This document shows positions 1 to 5,996 of a DNA stretch of 7,555 bases, one piece after another. The DNA is from Desulfobacteraceae bacterium (GTDB taxonomy: Bacteria; Desulfobacterota; Desulfobacteria; Desulfobacterales; BuS5). Each line of letters opens with the position of its first letter. Positions within the stretch are counted from its first letter, which is position 1. Under the pieces are notes generated by a model. The model made no database searches. It was not told the origin of the DNA and saw nothing but the letters and a program-made list of their open reading frames with translations. The DNA lies in contig JAUVKE010000114.1 in NCBI GenBank assembly GCA_030592105.1, forward strand, positions 1-7,555, read 5' to 3'. The translations under genes were made by a program, and so were the position numbers.

Positions 1-1579
1 TACGTATCCCTTCCCCTATGAAAACACCACAGAGCATAACAATAAAAAGAGCTGCGGATGGATATAGTACAAGCCACCATGCCCACCTGTACTGTTGAGC
101 CTGGAACAAAAGTTCGCCCCAGCTAGGTGTGGGCGGGGGTAATCCAAATCCCAGATAATCAAGGGCGGCAAGTGAGCCTATGGCGCTTACAAGGGAAAAA
201 GGAAAAAAAGTTATTGCAGGGACAAGGGCATTGGGAAGAATATGTCTGAAAATTATTACCGGGGAGGATATCCCCATACATTGTGCAGCTTCAACAAAGG
301 GCTGCTTTCGCAGACGGAGAAATTCTGCCCGTATATAATATGAAATTCCTATCCAGTTAAAAATTCCATAACAAAAAAGAAGAAGAATAAAACTCCGACC
401 GTAAACAGAACCCATCAAAATCATTATATAAAGAAAAGGGAGTGCGCTCCATATTTCCAGAAACCTCTGCCCTGTAATATCTATAAACCCTCCGTAGTAG
501 CCCTGCACAGCCCCTGCCGCCATACCAATAGCCATGGAGAATATAACCAGCAGAATAGCAAAGGAAAGAGATGTTCGAAGGCCATAGAGAATCCTTGCGG
601 TAACATCTCTCCCTGCCCCGTCGATCCCCATAAAATGGTTTGAAACAGGGGGGTGGGGGAACCTTACCCCCTGTTTTTGAAAACGTGCAGTATAATTTTT
701 CCCCAGTATTGAAAGAATTATTGGATCAACAGGAGCCGAAAATCTTTTTTTCACCAGTTTGATAATTTTTGTTTTATCACCAGATAGAATATTGCTCCAT
801 TCCTGTTCCCCGGGGTTTTTATTTATAATTTTGTCCTGCCCCGATTCCATGATCTTATAAAAATAAAATTTAAAGGTATTGCTTTTATCCTTATAAATCT
901 CCCTGAATGTTAACCTTACAGTCTTTGGAGCTCTTTTTCGTGGTCTGTATTCAGAAAGGGAAATTTGAATAATTTTTTCGTGGAGGCCTTTTATTTCATA
1001 TTCTGCGTATGGGGCATCTTTATTATTAAATCTTAGATCTATCCCTTTTTTTATTTTTTTGGAGAGATTGAAATAATCGGTTAGTATAATCCCTTTTGTT
1101 TTATCATTATTTTCATTTATAAAAGTTTTAAAGGATGTAGCTTTTTTTATGGAATAGTCTTTTTTTATATTAACCATCCCAATTATCGGTGCAGGGGTCA
1201 GAATTACATAAACAGAATTTTGAATATCTATGGATTCGGGATCCATAATTTCAAAGGGCCCAAAAGGGATGGGGGGAAAGACCATGTAATTATCGGAATT
1301 TTTCTGAAATGCTTCGCCCTTGTTTAAGGTTTTATAATCGGGTCTTGTTTTTTTATTATTATTTGCAAATGTACTTTCAGGATAAAATTTGAAAATCGGA
1401 AAAAATGATTTCCCATCAAATTTTACATAGACGGGGATGTTGTTGCAGACAAGTTCCGAGCCAAGGCTTACAACATAAAGAAACAGAAGGATGATAAGTG
1501 AAAGATATGCCCGTTTGATCTCCTTAAAACGGAGGATTCTTTTTTGAGTTATCGGATTTTTAAAAATATTTAGAAGCAT
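1..1579 (-). CDS. yejE: YejE/OppC-family peptide ABC transporter permease, 3'-truncated by window edge
   Basis: This is an inner-membrane permease subunit of a peptide (microcin C/Yej-type) ABC importer. The frame is open for 526 codons from the ATG at 1579-1577 and leaves the window only a few residues before the usual C-terminus (GVFIGEGIR, then normally AFDPR). The N-terminus (NPITQKRILRFKEIKRAYLS) matches the YejE start, then comes TM1 (about residues 24-42) and a segment like the YejE one (KFDGKSFFPIFKFYP). The permease core begins near residue 312 with GIDGAGRDV; the EAA loop (EAAQCMG, E430-G436, ending ILPN) and the DYLGFGLPP signature follow. E. coli YejE is about 341 aa, so roughly 190 extra residues sit between TM1 and the core. 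No Shine-Dalgarno is evident before the ATG; an in-frame TGA upstream excludes a longer start. No yejB lies upstream; the B12 subunit gene is 115 bp away. The family is certain, the substrate is inferred. Confidence 0.9.
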   Translation of the reverse strand, partial: MLLNIFKNPITQKRILRFKEIKRAYLSLIILLFLYVVSLGSELVCNNIPVYVKFDGKSFFPIFKFYPESTFANNNKKTRPDYKTLNKGEAFQKNSDNYMVFPPIPFGPFEIMDPESIDIQNSVYVILTPAPIIGMVNIKKDYSIKKATSFKTFINENNDKTKGIILTDYFNLSKKIKKGIDLRFNNKDAPYAEYEIKGLHEKIIQISLSEYRPRKRAPKTVRLTFREIYKDKSNTFKFYFYKIMESGQDKIINKNPGEQEWSNILSGDKTKIIKLVKKRFSAPVDPIILSILGKNYTARFQKQGVRFPHPPVSNHFMGIDGAGRDVTARILYGLRTSLSFAILLVIFSMAIGMAAGAVQGYYGGFIDITGQRFLEIWSALPFLYIMILMGSVYGRSFILLLFCYGIFNWIGISYYIRAEFLRLRKQPFVEAAQCMGISSPVIIFRHILPNALVPAITFFPFSLVSAIGSLAALDYLGFGLPPPTPSWGELLFQAQQYRWAWWLVLYPSAALFIVMLCGVFIGEGIR

Positions 1580-1648
1580 TAAGCAGTTAGTGTCTAAGGG
1601 GGTAACTTCTCAATAAATATAGGCAAATGCCGCATGAAAGGGATATGA

Positions 1649-1689
1649 TATTCTCCTGTTTTCCTGGAGAGCCTGAAAACAGGAGAATA
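1649..1689. repeat. Perfect 15-bp inverted repeat (strong hairpin) after the mutase small subunit
   Basis: The arms 1649-1663 and 1675-1689 are exact reverse complements around an 11-nt loop. The hairpin begins 5 nt after the small-subunit stop codon on the minus strand. No T-run follows on either strand, so it is not a classical intrinsic terminator. It may stabilise or process the mutase transcript or limit read-through into the permease gene. One arm contains AGGAGA, so folding would hide a ribosome-binding-like sequence. The repeat is seen directly; its role is inferred. Confidence 0.85.
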
Positions 1690-1694
1690 AATTG

Positions 1695-2114
1695 TTAAAC
1701 AGCAGCAGCCTGCTGTGTTACTGTCCGCCCATTATCTTCTATATAAGTGACAATCTTTTTTAAAGGGGAACCCGGGGGAAAAATTTCTCCCACTCCCATC
1801 TCTTTTAGTTTAGGAATGTCCGGCTGGGGGATAATTCCTCCAACCACCAGAAGTTTGTCATTAATCTTTTTTTCTTTCATCCCTTTTATTACTTTATTTA
1901 TCAAAAGTAAATGGCCAGCGGCGTACACGCTTAGTCCGATAACATCCACATCTTCGGCCAGTGCCGCATTTACAATTGCATCGGGCTGTTGCTGGCCCAT
2001 ATAAATTACTTCCATCCCTGCATCCCTGAGGGCTCTTGTTACAACAGTGGCACCTCTCCAGTGTCCATCAAAACCTGGTATTGCCATTATAACTCTTAAT
2101 CTTCTGTTTGTCAT
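1695..2114 (-). CDS. Cobalamin-binding small subunit of acyl-CoA mutase (methylmalonyl-CoA mutase C-terminal domain type)
   Basis: This 139-aa protein is the free-standing B12-binding half of a coenzyme B12-dependent acyl-CoA mutase and should pair with the large subunit encoded just upstream. The DXHXXG motif that supplies the lower axial histidine is at D16-G-H18-W-R-G21, followed by the helix GATVVTRALRDAG. The flavodoxin-like fold continues with IGLSVYAAGH (SxL-type loop, S62) and the nucleotide-loop glycines VVGG (G92-G93), ending with the usual GVGEIFPPGSPL segment. The length suits split mutases such as IcmB or HcmB (about 136 aa). GAGG lies 7 nt before the ATG. The final residues TVTQQAAAV look like a flexible tail. 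The gap from the large-subunit stop is 151 bp, so the genes are probably co-transcribed but not translationally coupled; that gap holds only a weak imperfect hairpin (2189-2210). Tryptophan follows the axial histidine where methylmalonyl-CoA mutases usually have Asp (DGHDRG). Confidence 0.93.
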   Translation of the reverse strand: MTNRRLRVIMAIPGFDGHWRGATVVTRALRDAGMEVIYMGQQQPDAIVNAALAEDVDVIGLSVYAAGHLLLINKVIKGMKEKKINDKLLVVGGIIPQPDIPKLKEMGVGEIFPPGSPLKKIVTYIEDNGRTVTQQAAAV

Positions 2115-2265
2115 TTTTCTGCCTCTGCTTTTTTTGAAAAAATAATGTAACTATTCAGTTTTTTAAAAATAATTGGATCCGGTTCTAACTTTAGCTGTCA
2201 GGAGCCAAAGCTGAGTCTACAACAGTTACAGAATAATTTTCATTAAAAGCTATACTATATAAATA

Positions 2266-3945
2266 CTATCCATTAAATGGTATTTTCCAAATTCCGTAAA
2301 TATCCCGCCATACATTACAAACTTCGCCAAGGGTGCAACCCTGGGAAACTGCCTGCATTACAGCGGGCATTACATTCTCATCAGCAGTTGTTGCCCTTTT
2401 TAATTCATTTAGAGCAGCTTCAGCTTTTTTAGAATCCCTTTTGTTCATTAATTTTTCTATTTTACTTTTTTGGGAGGCTAATGTTCCCTCCGGCTCAGGA
2501 TAAAAAATGGGGATATCATAAGGCTCATGATCCATGGTATGGCAATTTTGACCCACAACCTTTTTGTCTCCATTCTCCACATCACGCGCGTGGTCTGCCA
2601 TTGCCTTGGCAAATTCCTGATGCAGCCATCCTGATTCTATGCAATGGATCAGACCTCCATTATCTTCTATTTTTTGCAGATACTCCCATGCACGTTTTTC
2701 AAGTTCATCAGTGAGGTTTTCAACATAGTATGACCCCCCTAAAGGATCGGCTACATTTGTAATATTGGCATCGTTTTGCGCGATCTGTTGTGTTCTTATT
2801 GATAAAAGTACACTTTGCTCGGTGGGCAGACAGATCGGTTCATCATAGGATGTTGCATGCATGGATTGAACTCCGCCCAATGCGGCAGCAAGAACCTGAT
2901 AAGCCACCCTTACGGAATTGTTTAAAGGCTGCTGGTAGACCAGAGAACTGCCTGCTGTTTGAACATGGAATTTAAAGACCGATGACTCTGGATTTTTTGC
3001 CTTGTATCTTTCTGTTATGAGCTTATGCCACATTCTTCGCGCAGCTCTGAATTTAGCGATCTCTTCAAAAAAATCATTATGACTGGAGAGATGAAAAGTC
3101 ATTGATGGAGCAAAGTCATCAATGGTTAGTCTGTCTCTTCCCAATTCTTCTTCTATATATGCAATAGCTACGGCCAGCATCAAACCGATTTCCTGGTATG
3201 CATTTATTCCGTTTTCCCTGTAGTTGTATGAAGCAATACTTACAGGATGCCAGTGGGGAGCATTTTGTGCTGCCCATTCTATGAGATCTACACTGAGTCT
3301 GAGTAATTTTTTTGGCGGAATAATATCTATGAGATGACAGCAGCATGTAAACAGGAGAAGATCATTCTGGGTAGTTCCGTTAACGGTCTCTATGGGGATA
3401 CCCCTTTTTTTCGCGACTTCAAAATACATTGCCGTAAGGGGGCAGGCAGTCCATGGTGTTGCTATAACAGCGGTTGAAACTTTATCAATGGGCAGGTCAT
3501 CAAACATGGCCTCCATGTCACCTATATAATCGACATGAACACCCCCAGTTCCCACATCATCTTGTGCTCTTGGATCGGTGGCATCAAGGCCGCTTTCTGT
3601 TACCGCATCAAAAGCTATACTGAAACCTGTTTGTCCCATTTTATGTTCATATTTAAAACGTTCATTAGTCTCTTCAGGAGTATTGTAACCTGTAAACTGC
3701 CTTATGGTCCACTTTCGGCCACGGTACATTGTGGGATGAATACCCCTTGTATAAGGGGCGTTTCCCGGGAAGTTAAGGTCTTCGTCATATTTTAAGTCTG
3801 CAATATCTGCAGGGGTATAGACCCTTTTTAGAGGTATTCCTGAAGCACTAAAAACATCTTTTTCAGCTCCACGGACATTTTTGGTCTGTTCCATCCATTG
3901 TTTTTCTTTTTCCTTTAATTCTTCAATCTTTTCACTATCAAACAT
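2266..3945 (-). CDS. Acyl-CoA mutase large (catalytic) subunit, methylmalonyl-CoA mutase family with atypical active site
   Basis: This 559-aa catalytic TIM-barrel subunit belongs to the coenzyme B12-dependent acyl-CoA mutases, which rearrange the carbon skeleton of acyl-CoA thioesters. The length matches split IcmA/HcmA/McmA1-type subunits. Family landmarks are HPTMYRGRKWTIRQF (residues 70-84), GTTQND (190-195), FRAARRMW (299-306), HVQTAG (327-332), QSMHATSYDE (360-369), the DPLGGSYYVE stretch (400-409) and the terminal TLGEVCNVWRDIYG. By alignment from memory with Propionibacterium methylmalonyl-CoA mutase, Tyr89 is Phe84, Arg207 falls in a CCC run (201-203), His244 is Asn241 (SYNYRENG) and Arg283 is Ser281 (FAPSMTF). 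Phe for Tyr89 recalls isobutyryl-CoA mutase, but the others fit neither enzyme. AGGAGA lies 8 nt before the ATG. It is transcribed from a near-consensus promoter at 4043-4071 and followed by the B12 subunit gene. Automatic annotation would call it methylmalonyl-CoA mutase; the family is certain, the substrate is unknown. Confidence 0.93.
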   Translation of the reverse strand: MFDSEKIEELKEKEKQWMEQTKNVRGAEKDVFSASGIPLKRVYTPADIADLKYDEDLNFPGNAPYTRGIHPTMYRGRKWTIRQFTGYNTPEETNERFKYEHKMGQTGFSIAFDAVTESGLDATDPRAQDDVGTGGVHVDYIGDMEAMFDDLPIDKVSTAVIATPWTACPLTAMYFEVAKKRGIPIETVNGTTQNDLLLFTCCCHLIDIIPPKKLLRLSVDLIEWAAQNAPHWHPVSIASYNYRENGINAYQEIGLMLAVAIAYIEEELGRDRLTIDDFAPSMTFHLSSHNDFFEEIAKFRAARRMWHKLITERYKAKNPESSVFKFHVQTAGSSLVYQQPLNNSVRVAYQVLAAALGGVQSMHATSYDEPICLPTEQSVLLSIRTQQIAQNDANITNVADPLGGSYYVENLTDELEKRAWEYLQKIEDNGGLIHCIESGWLHQEFAKAMADHARDVENGDKKVVGQNCHTMDHEPYDIPIFYPEPEGTLASQKSKIEKLMNKRDSKKAEAALNELKRATTADENVMPAVMQAVSQGCTLGEVCNVWRDIYGIWKIPFNG

Positions 3946-4302
3946 CTGAAGCTTCTCCTGATAAAACTGTTTTTAAAAAGTGTAGTAATTTGTTAAAGAA
4001 AAATAAAATTGGCACAATATTATTTTTTTAAAAAGATGTTTTAATATAACCTTTATCGTGGAATCTGTCAAATTTAACAGTTTGAGGTGGAAATTTTAAA
4101 AAAATTATTTTTGGTGTATTATGGGTTAAAGGTGTGCCATGGCTTCTTGCTTATAACTATTCAGCCAAGATACATCTCTTCAGCTATAATCTGATCATAC
4201 TTGAATCGTTTCTGGAATCAGCATTTTTTAAATAGCTACCTTGCTTAAAGAGTAGAAATGATGGCTGATACACTCGCAGTGATTTTTTTTAAAAAGCCTG
4301 TT
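3946..4302. other. 357-bp intergenic region between DUF1847 gene and mutase operon
   Basis: This very AT-rich gap carries the mutase promoter (4043-4071) and an untranslated leader of about 90 nt ending in a good ribosome-binding site. No GC-rich hairpin with a T-run follows the DUF1847 stop, so read-through into the mutase genes cannot be excluded. Between 4161 and 4217 on the minus strand a closed 18-codon frame reads FQKRFKYDQIIAEEMYLG followed by TGA; its composition resembles a protein C-terminus, but an in-frame TGA directly precedes it. No RNA gene or complete CDS was seen. Confidence 0.6.
4043..4071 (-). promoter_or_regulatory. Near-consensus sigma70 promoter for the mutase operon
   Basis: On the minus strand, a perfect -35 box TTGACA (4071-4066) is separated by exactly 17 bp from TATATT (4048-4043), a 5-of-6 match to the -10 box. 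Transcription would start near 4036 and leave a leader of about 90 nt before the large-subunit ATG at 3945. The leader is A/T-rich with no evident riboswitch; in particular I saw no cobalamin-riboswitch B12-box core in it. This points to steady housekeeping-type expression unless a factor binds nearby. Confidence 0.7.
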
Positions 4303-4977
4303 TTATTTCAGGGCTCTGTAATAACTGTCTATATTATAAATAGCTGCCAGAGGATTGTGTCCCAGGAGACGATCTTTAACGGCAAGAACTGTGCATGGTG
4401 CTTCGGCATATTTAAAAAAGAGTGAATCATGCCCTACGCATAACCCCAGCAGAACATTGAATTCGGTTTTTTCATCATTAAGAACAAGAGCCTGCATAAT
4501 CGGATTACACATGGTTTCAGAAGAACCTATATCGACTTTTTGATCATCAGTTATATCCAGAGTCTCTTTTAAAATACGTCCCACCTTGCAGATTACAGAG
4601 ACCATCTGAAAACCTTTGGATAAAAATAGCTTTTCCACGACTTTAGCCTCTTTTCTAAGTCCCATGCAAAAGGCGAGGCCAAGGCGGTTATATTTCATTT
4701 TTTGAGCGAATTCCATTATTTCCAGAATACGTGGTTTTATTGGTTTAAGATGGGCATACCCCAACTCTTTTTCCCCGTAGCCTTCTCCTTCCTGGATTGA
4801 TGCTTCCTTCGCAAAATTATAAATTTCAGGTTTTTCATGTTCTTTAAGAACTTTTGCTATGAGTTCCTTTTTGTTTGCGGTGGGACACTGGGGTGGAAAT
4901 TTTCCGTCCTCATTCCTGCAAAGGCGATCACTAATATTAAAAGAACATAAAGCGCAATCCGATATGTTTTTATCCAT
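4303..4977 (-). CDS. DUF1847 family cysteine-rich (putative metal-binding) protein
   Basis: This 224-aa protein has no signal peptide and is probably cytoplasmic. The N-terminal four-cysteine cluster (C8-x2-C11-x8-C20-x10-C31, ending PPQCPT) suggests a zinc or iron-sulfur site. Further DUF1847-like motifs follow in order: AFCMGLRKEAKVVEKL, SVICK, ETMCNPIMQA, GLCVGHDSLF and the C-terminal APCTVLAVKDRLLGHNPLAAIYN. The function of the family is unknown to me; metal binding is inferred from the conserved cysteines. I chose the ATG at 4977 because AAAGGA lies 7 nt upstream of it; an in-frame ATG at 5013 would add 12 residues but lacks a ribosome-binding site. A promoter sits at 5042-5070. The gene lies upstream of the acyl-CoA mutase genes on the same strand, separated by 357 bp and a second promoter, so a functional link is possible but not demonstrated. 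Confidence 0.88.
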   Translation of the reverse strand: MDKNISDCALCSFNISDRLCRNEDGKFPPQCPTANKKELIAKVLKEHEKPEIYNFAKEASIQEGEGYGEKELGYAHLKPIKPRILEIMEFAQKMKYNRLGLAFCMGLRKEAKVVEKLFLSKGFQMVSVICKVGRILKETLDITDDQKVDIGSSETMCNPIMQALVLNDEKTEFNVLLGLCVGHDSLFFKYAEAPCTVLAVKDRLLGHNPLAAIYNIDSYYRALK

Positions 4978-5041
4978 GATTACATCCTTTTTTGAAATTT
5001 GTGTATTGTACATAGCAAGACATCTTTGTACATCTTTTTTT

Positions 5042-5070
5042 ATTATACATTATTTAAAAATAAATGTTTA
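5042..5070 (-). promoter_or_regulatory. Sigma70-type promoter for the DUF1847 gene
   Basis: On the minus strand, an exact -10 hexamer TATAAT (5047-5042) lies 17 bp from TAAACA (5070-5065), a 4-of-6 match to the -35 box. Transcription from about 5035 would give a leader near 58 nt to the preferred ATG at 4977. Just downstream is a short direct repeat of ACATCTTT (5020-5027 and 5030-5037 on the plus strand, 10-bp period), which could be an operator but may be chance. Confidence 0.6.
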
Positions 5071-5118
5071 GATTTATTTGGCTGCCAGCGGAAGGCGGGC
5101 AGTGCGGCTTCATAAATC
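5071..5118. repeat. Nested inverted repeat upstream of the coiled-coil gene
   Basis: GATTTAT (5071-5077) is mirrored by ATAAATC (5112-5118), and inside it CTGCC (5082-5086) is mirrored by GGCAG (5098-5102). The inner part is GC-rich, unlike its surroundings, which is typical of small palindromic repeats. The arms are short, so the structure is only moderately convincing. Confidence 0.45.
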
Positions 5119-5177
5119 AGGGATCAAGTGTTTGTTTAAAAACAGGAGAATTAAAGATGTGATCTCTTGACCCTGCC
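5119..5177. repeat. Interrupted inverted repeat CAGGGATCAAG / CTTGACCCTG
   Basis: CAGGGATCAAG (5119-5129) faces CTTGACCCTG (about 5167-5177), complementary apart from one bulged A. The 37-nt interior contains AGGAGAATTAAAG followed by ATG and at once TGA (5157-5162), a ribosome-binding site leading to a start-stop pair. Arms of the GGG(A/G)TCAAG type flank RAYT-associated and other small mobile repeats in proteobacteria as I remember them, so this may be a solo non-autonomous copy. No transposase is present. Confidence 0.45.
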
Positions 5178-5282
5178 TTATTTCCAGACTTTGTGCGGAA
5201 ACGGATAAAATAATTGCATCTGAACAAAACAATTGTTCTTTTGATATTGTCGTATAAATAAAAATGATGAGGAGTCGATTTT

Positions 5283-5819
5283 ATGAAAAAAATAGCTTTT
5301 ATAATAGTTTTAACCCATTTGTTGTTATCGGTCTCTTATGCTGCTGAAAATAATCAAAAAAATGTAGAGCTGACCCCTGCTGACCGTTTGATTCTGGACA
5401 AAATCGGGAGCCTCGCACACGATATGAACGACAGGTTTGGGAAAATAGAAACAAAATTCGATGCCAGGTTTGAAAAAATAGAAACGAAATTTGATGCAAG
5501 ATTTGAAAAAATGGAAATGAAATTCGATGCCAGGTTTGAAAAAATAGAAACAAACTTCGATGCCAGATTTGACAAACTTTATGACAGAATTGATAATTTA
5601 TGGGTCGCCATGGTGGGCGGCTTTATAGGCGTTATGGCATTTATAGGAGGAATGGTTTTCTGGGATCGCCGTACATTTTTAAAACAGGCAAAAAAAGAAT
5701 TCCGGGAAGAGATAGACGGGGATAAGAAAAAAATTGATGCAATGCTTATGGCCATGAAAAAACTGGCGCCACAGTTCCCCGAGGTCAGGGATGCGTTAAA
5801 GAGCTTTGGTTTAATGTAA
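5283..5819 (+). CDS. Secreted/membrane-anchored hendecad coiled-coil protein of unknown function
   Basis: This 178-aa protein begins with a signal peptide (residues 1-20; KK then a hydrophobic core, likely cut at SYA-A). Residues 21-105 should be periplasmic and are dominated by four near-identical 11-residue repeats of the type RFEKIETKFDA (51-94) plus a decayed fifth (95-105). Hydrophobic residues recur in 3-4-4 spacing (F52, I55, F59, F63), the hendecad pattern of a right-handed coiled coil. A transmembrane helix follows (about 107-126, glycine-rich), then WDRRT and a charged, probably cytoplasmic helical tail ending PEVRDALKSFGLM. GAGGAG lies 8 nt before the ATG. The organisation coil, one membrane span and WDRRT tail resembles unnamed hypothetical proteins I have seen in delta-proteobacteria, but I cannot assign a role. 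It probably oligomerises through the coil. It is divergent from the DUF1847 gene and convergent with feoA. Confidence 0.85.
   Translation: MKKIAFIIVLTHLLLSVSYAAENNQKNVELTPADRLILDKIGSLAHDMNDRFGKIETKFDARFEKIETKFDARFEKMEMKFDARFEKIETNFDARFDKLYDRIDNLWVAMVGGFIGVMAFIGGMVFWDRRTFLKQAKKEFREEIDGDKKKIDAMLMAMKKLAPQFPEVRDALKSFGLM
5433..5564 (+). repeat. Four in-frame 33-bp tandem repeats (minisatellite)
   Basis: Units at 5433-5465, 5466-5498, 5499-5531 and 5532-5564 differ at only a few bases each, and a diverged fifth occupies 5565-5597. Each unit encodes one 11-residue hendecad, so gain or loss of a unit keeps the frame and changes coil length by one turn set. Unit 3 is the most changed in protein (KMEMKF). 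Confidence 0.92.
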
Positions 5820-5830
5820 GAGAGACTGTG

Positions 5831-5852
5831 GCCCATGGGCAAAAGTTTTTTT
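5831..5852 (+). terminator. Possible weak terminator of the coiled-coil gene
   Basis: The self-complementary GCCCATGGGC (5831-5840) is followed after five bases by seven Ts (5846-5852), 12 nt after the stop codon. The stem is too short, with almost no loop, to be a strong intrinsic terminator; the position and the T-run are the main support. Confidence 0.3.
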
Positions 5853-5913
5853 GATATTTTTTGGGTGCTTTTTCAAAACCTTTGACTCTGCCCCGATCCC
5901 CACAGACATGTCA

Positions 5914-5931
5914 GCCAATCTATAGATTGGC
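5914..5931. repeat. Perfect 18-bp palindrome
   Basis: GCCAATCTATAGATTGGC is identical to its reverse complement. It lies between the convergent coiled-coil and feoA genes, where it could be a bidirectional transcription stop, a REP-like element or a protein-binding site. No T-run follows on either strand. Confidence 0.8.
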
Positions 5932-5978
5932 AGATAATAACCCGATTTTAAAATTTGGCACAAGGCCAGAGAGAGGAA

Positions 5979-5996
5979 GGCGTATCATAATACGCC
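5979..5996. repeat. 7-bp-arm hairpin overlapping a stop codon downstream of feoA
   Basis: GGCGTAT and ATACGCC flank a 4-nt loop. On the minus strand the hairpin encloses the TGA that ends the small ORF starting at 6035. A wider pair, TGGCACA (5956-5962) and TGTGCCA (6028-6034), brackets it, so 5956-6034 could fold into one larger structure or be a small repetitive element. Confidence 0.6.

Noticed and set aside
3119..3346. Alternative minus-strand frame inside the mutase large-subunit gene
   Set aside because: It is fully contained in a well-supported family CDS in another frame and has no family features.
1747..3795. Plus-strand frames at 1747-2004, 2481-2714, 2790-2975 and 3535-3795
   Set aside because: All are antisense to the two mutase subunit genes and lack ribosome-binding sites or domain-like sequence.
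4010..4141. TTGGCACA and TGTGCCAT, resembling sigma54 -24 elements and seen again at 5955-6035
   Set aside because: None has the TTGC(A/T) -12 element at the required spacing on either strand, and 8-base matches are expected by chance.
2148..4164. Shared 11-mer TAACTATTCAG at 2148-2158 and 4154-4164, upstream of both mutase subunit genes
   Set aside because: Several such 11-mer coincidences are expected in a 7.5-kb AT-rich window; no longer similarity surrounds it.
5222..5258. GAACAA-N5-TTGTTC dyad and TATAAA as promoter/operator of the coiled-coil gene
   Set aside because: No -35 element at acceptable spacing from TATAAA and the dyad arms are only 6 bp; too weak to list as a feature.
5299..5575. 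Two antisense open frames (5299-5553 and 5354-5575) with repeated phenylalanine/serine-rich units
   Set aside because: They mirror the 33-bp coding repeats of the plus-strand gene; no ribosome-binding site and improbable composition.
5433..5597. Regular 33-bp repeats as a possible CRISPR array
   Set aside because: The repeats are contiguous, in frame, and have no unique spacers.
5985..5987. In-frame TGA read as selenocysteine
   Set aside because: The TGA lies inside a hairpin instead of just before a SECIS-like stem, and the surrounding protein matches no selenoprotein I know.
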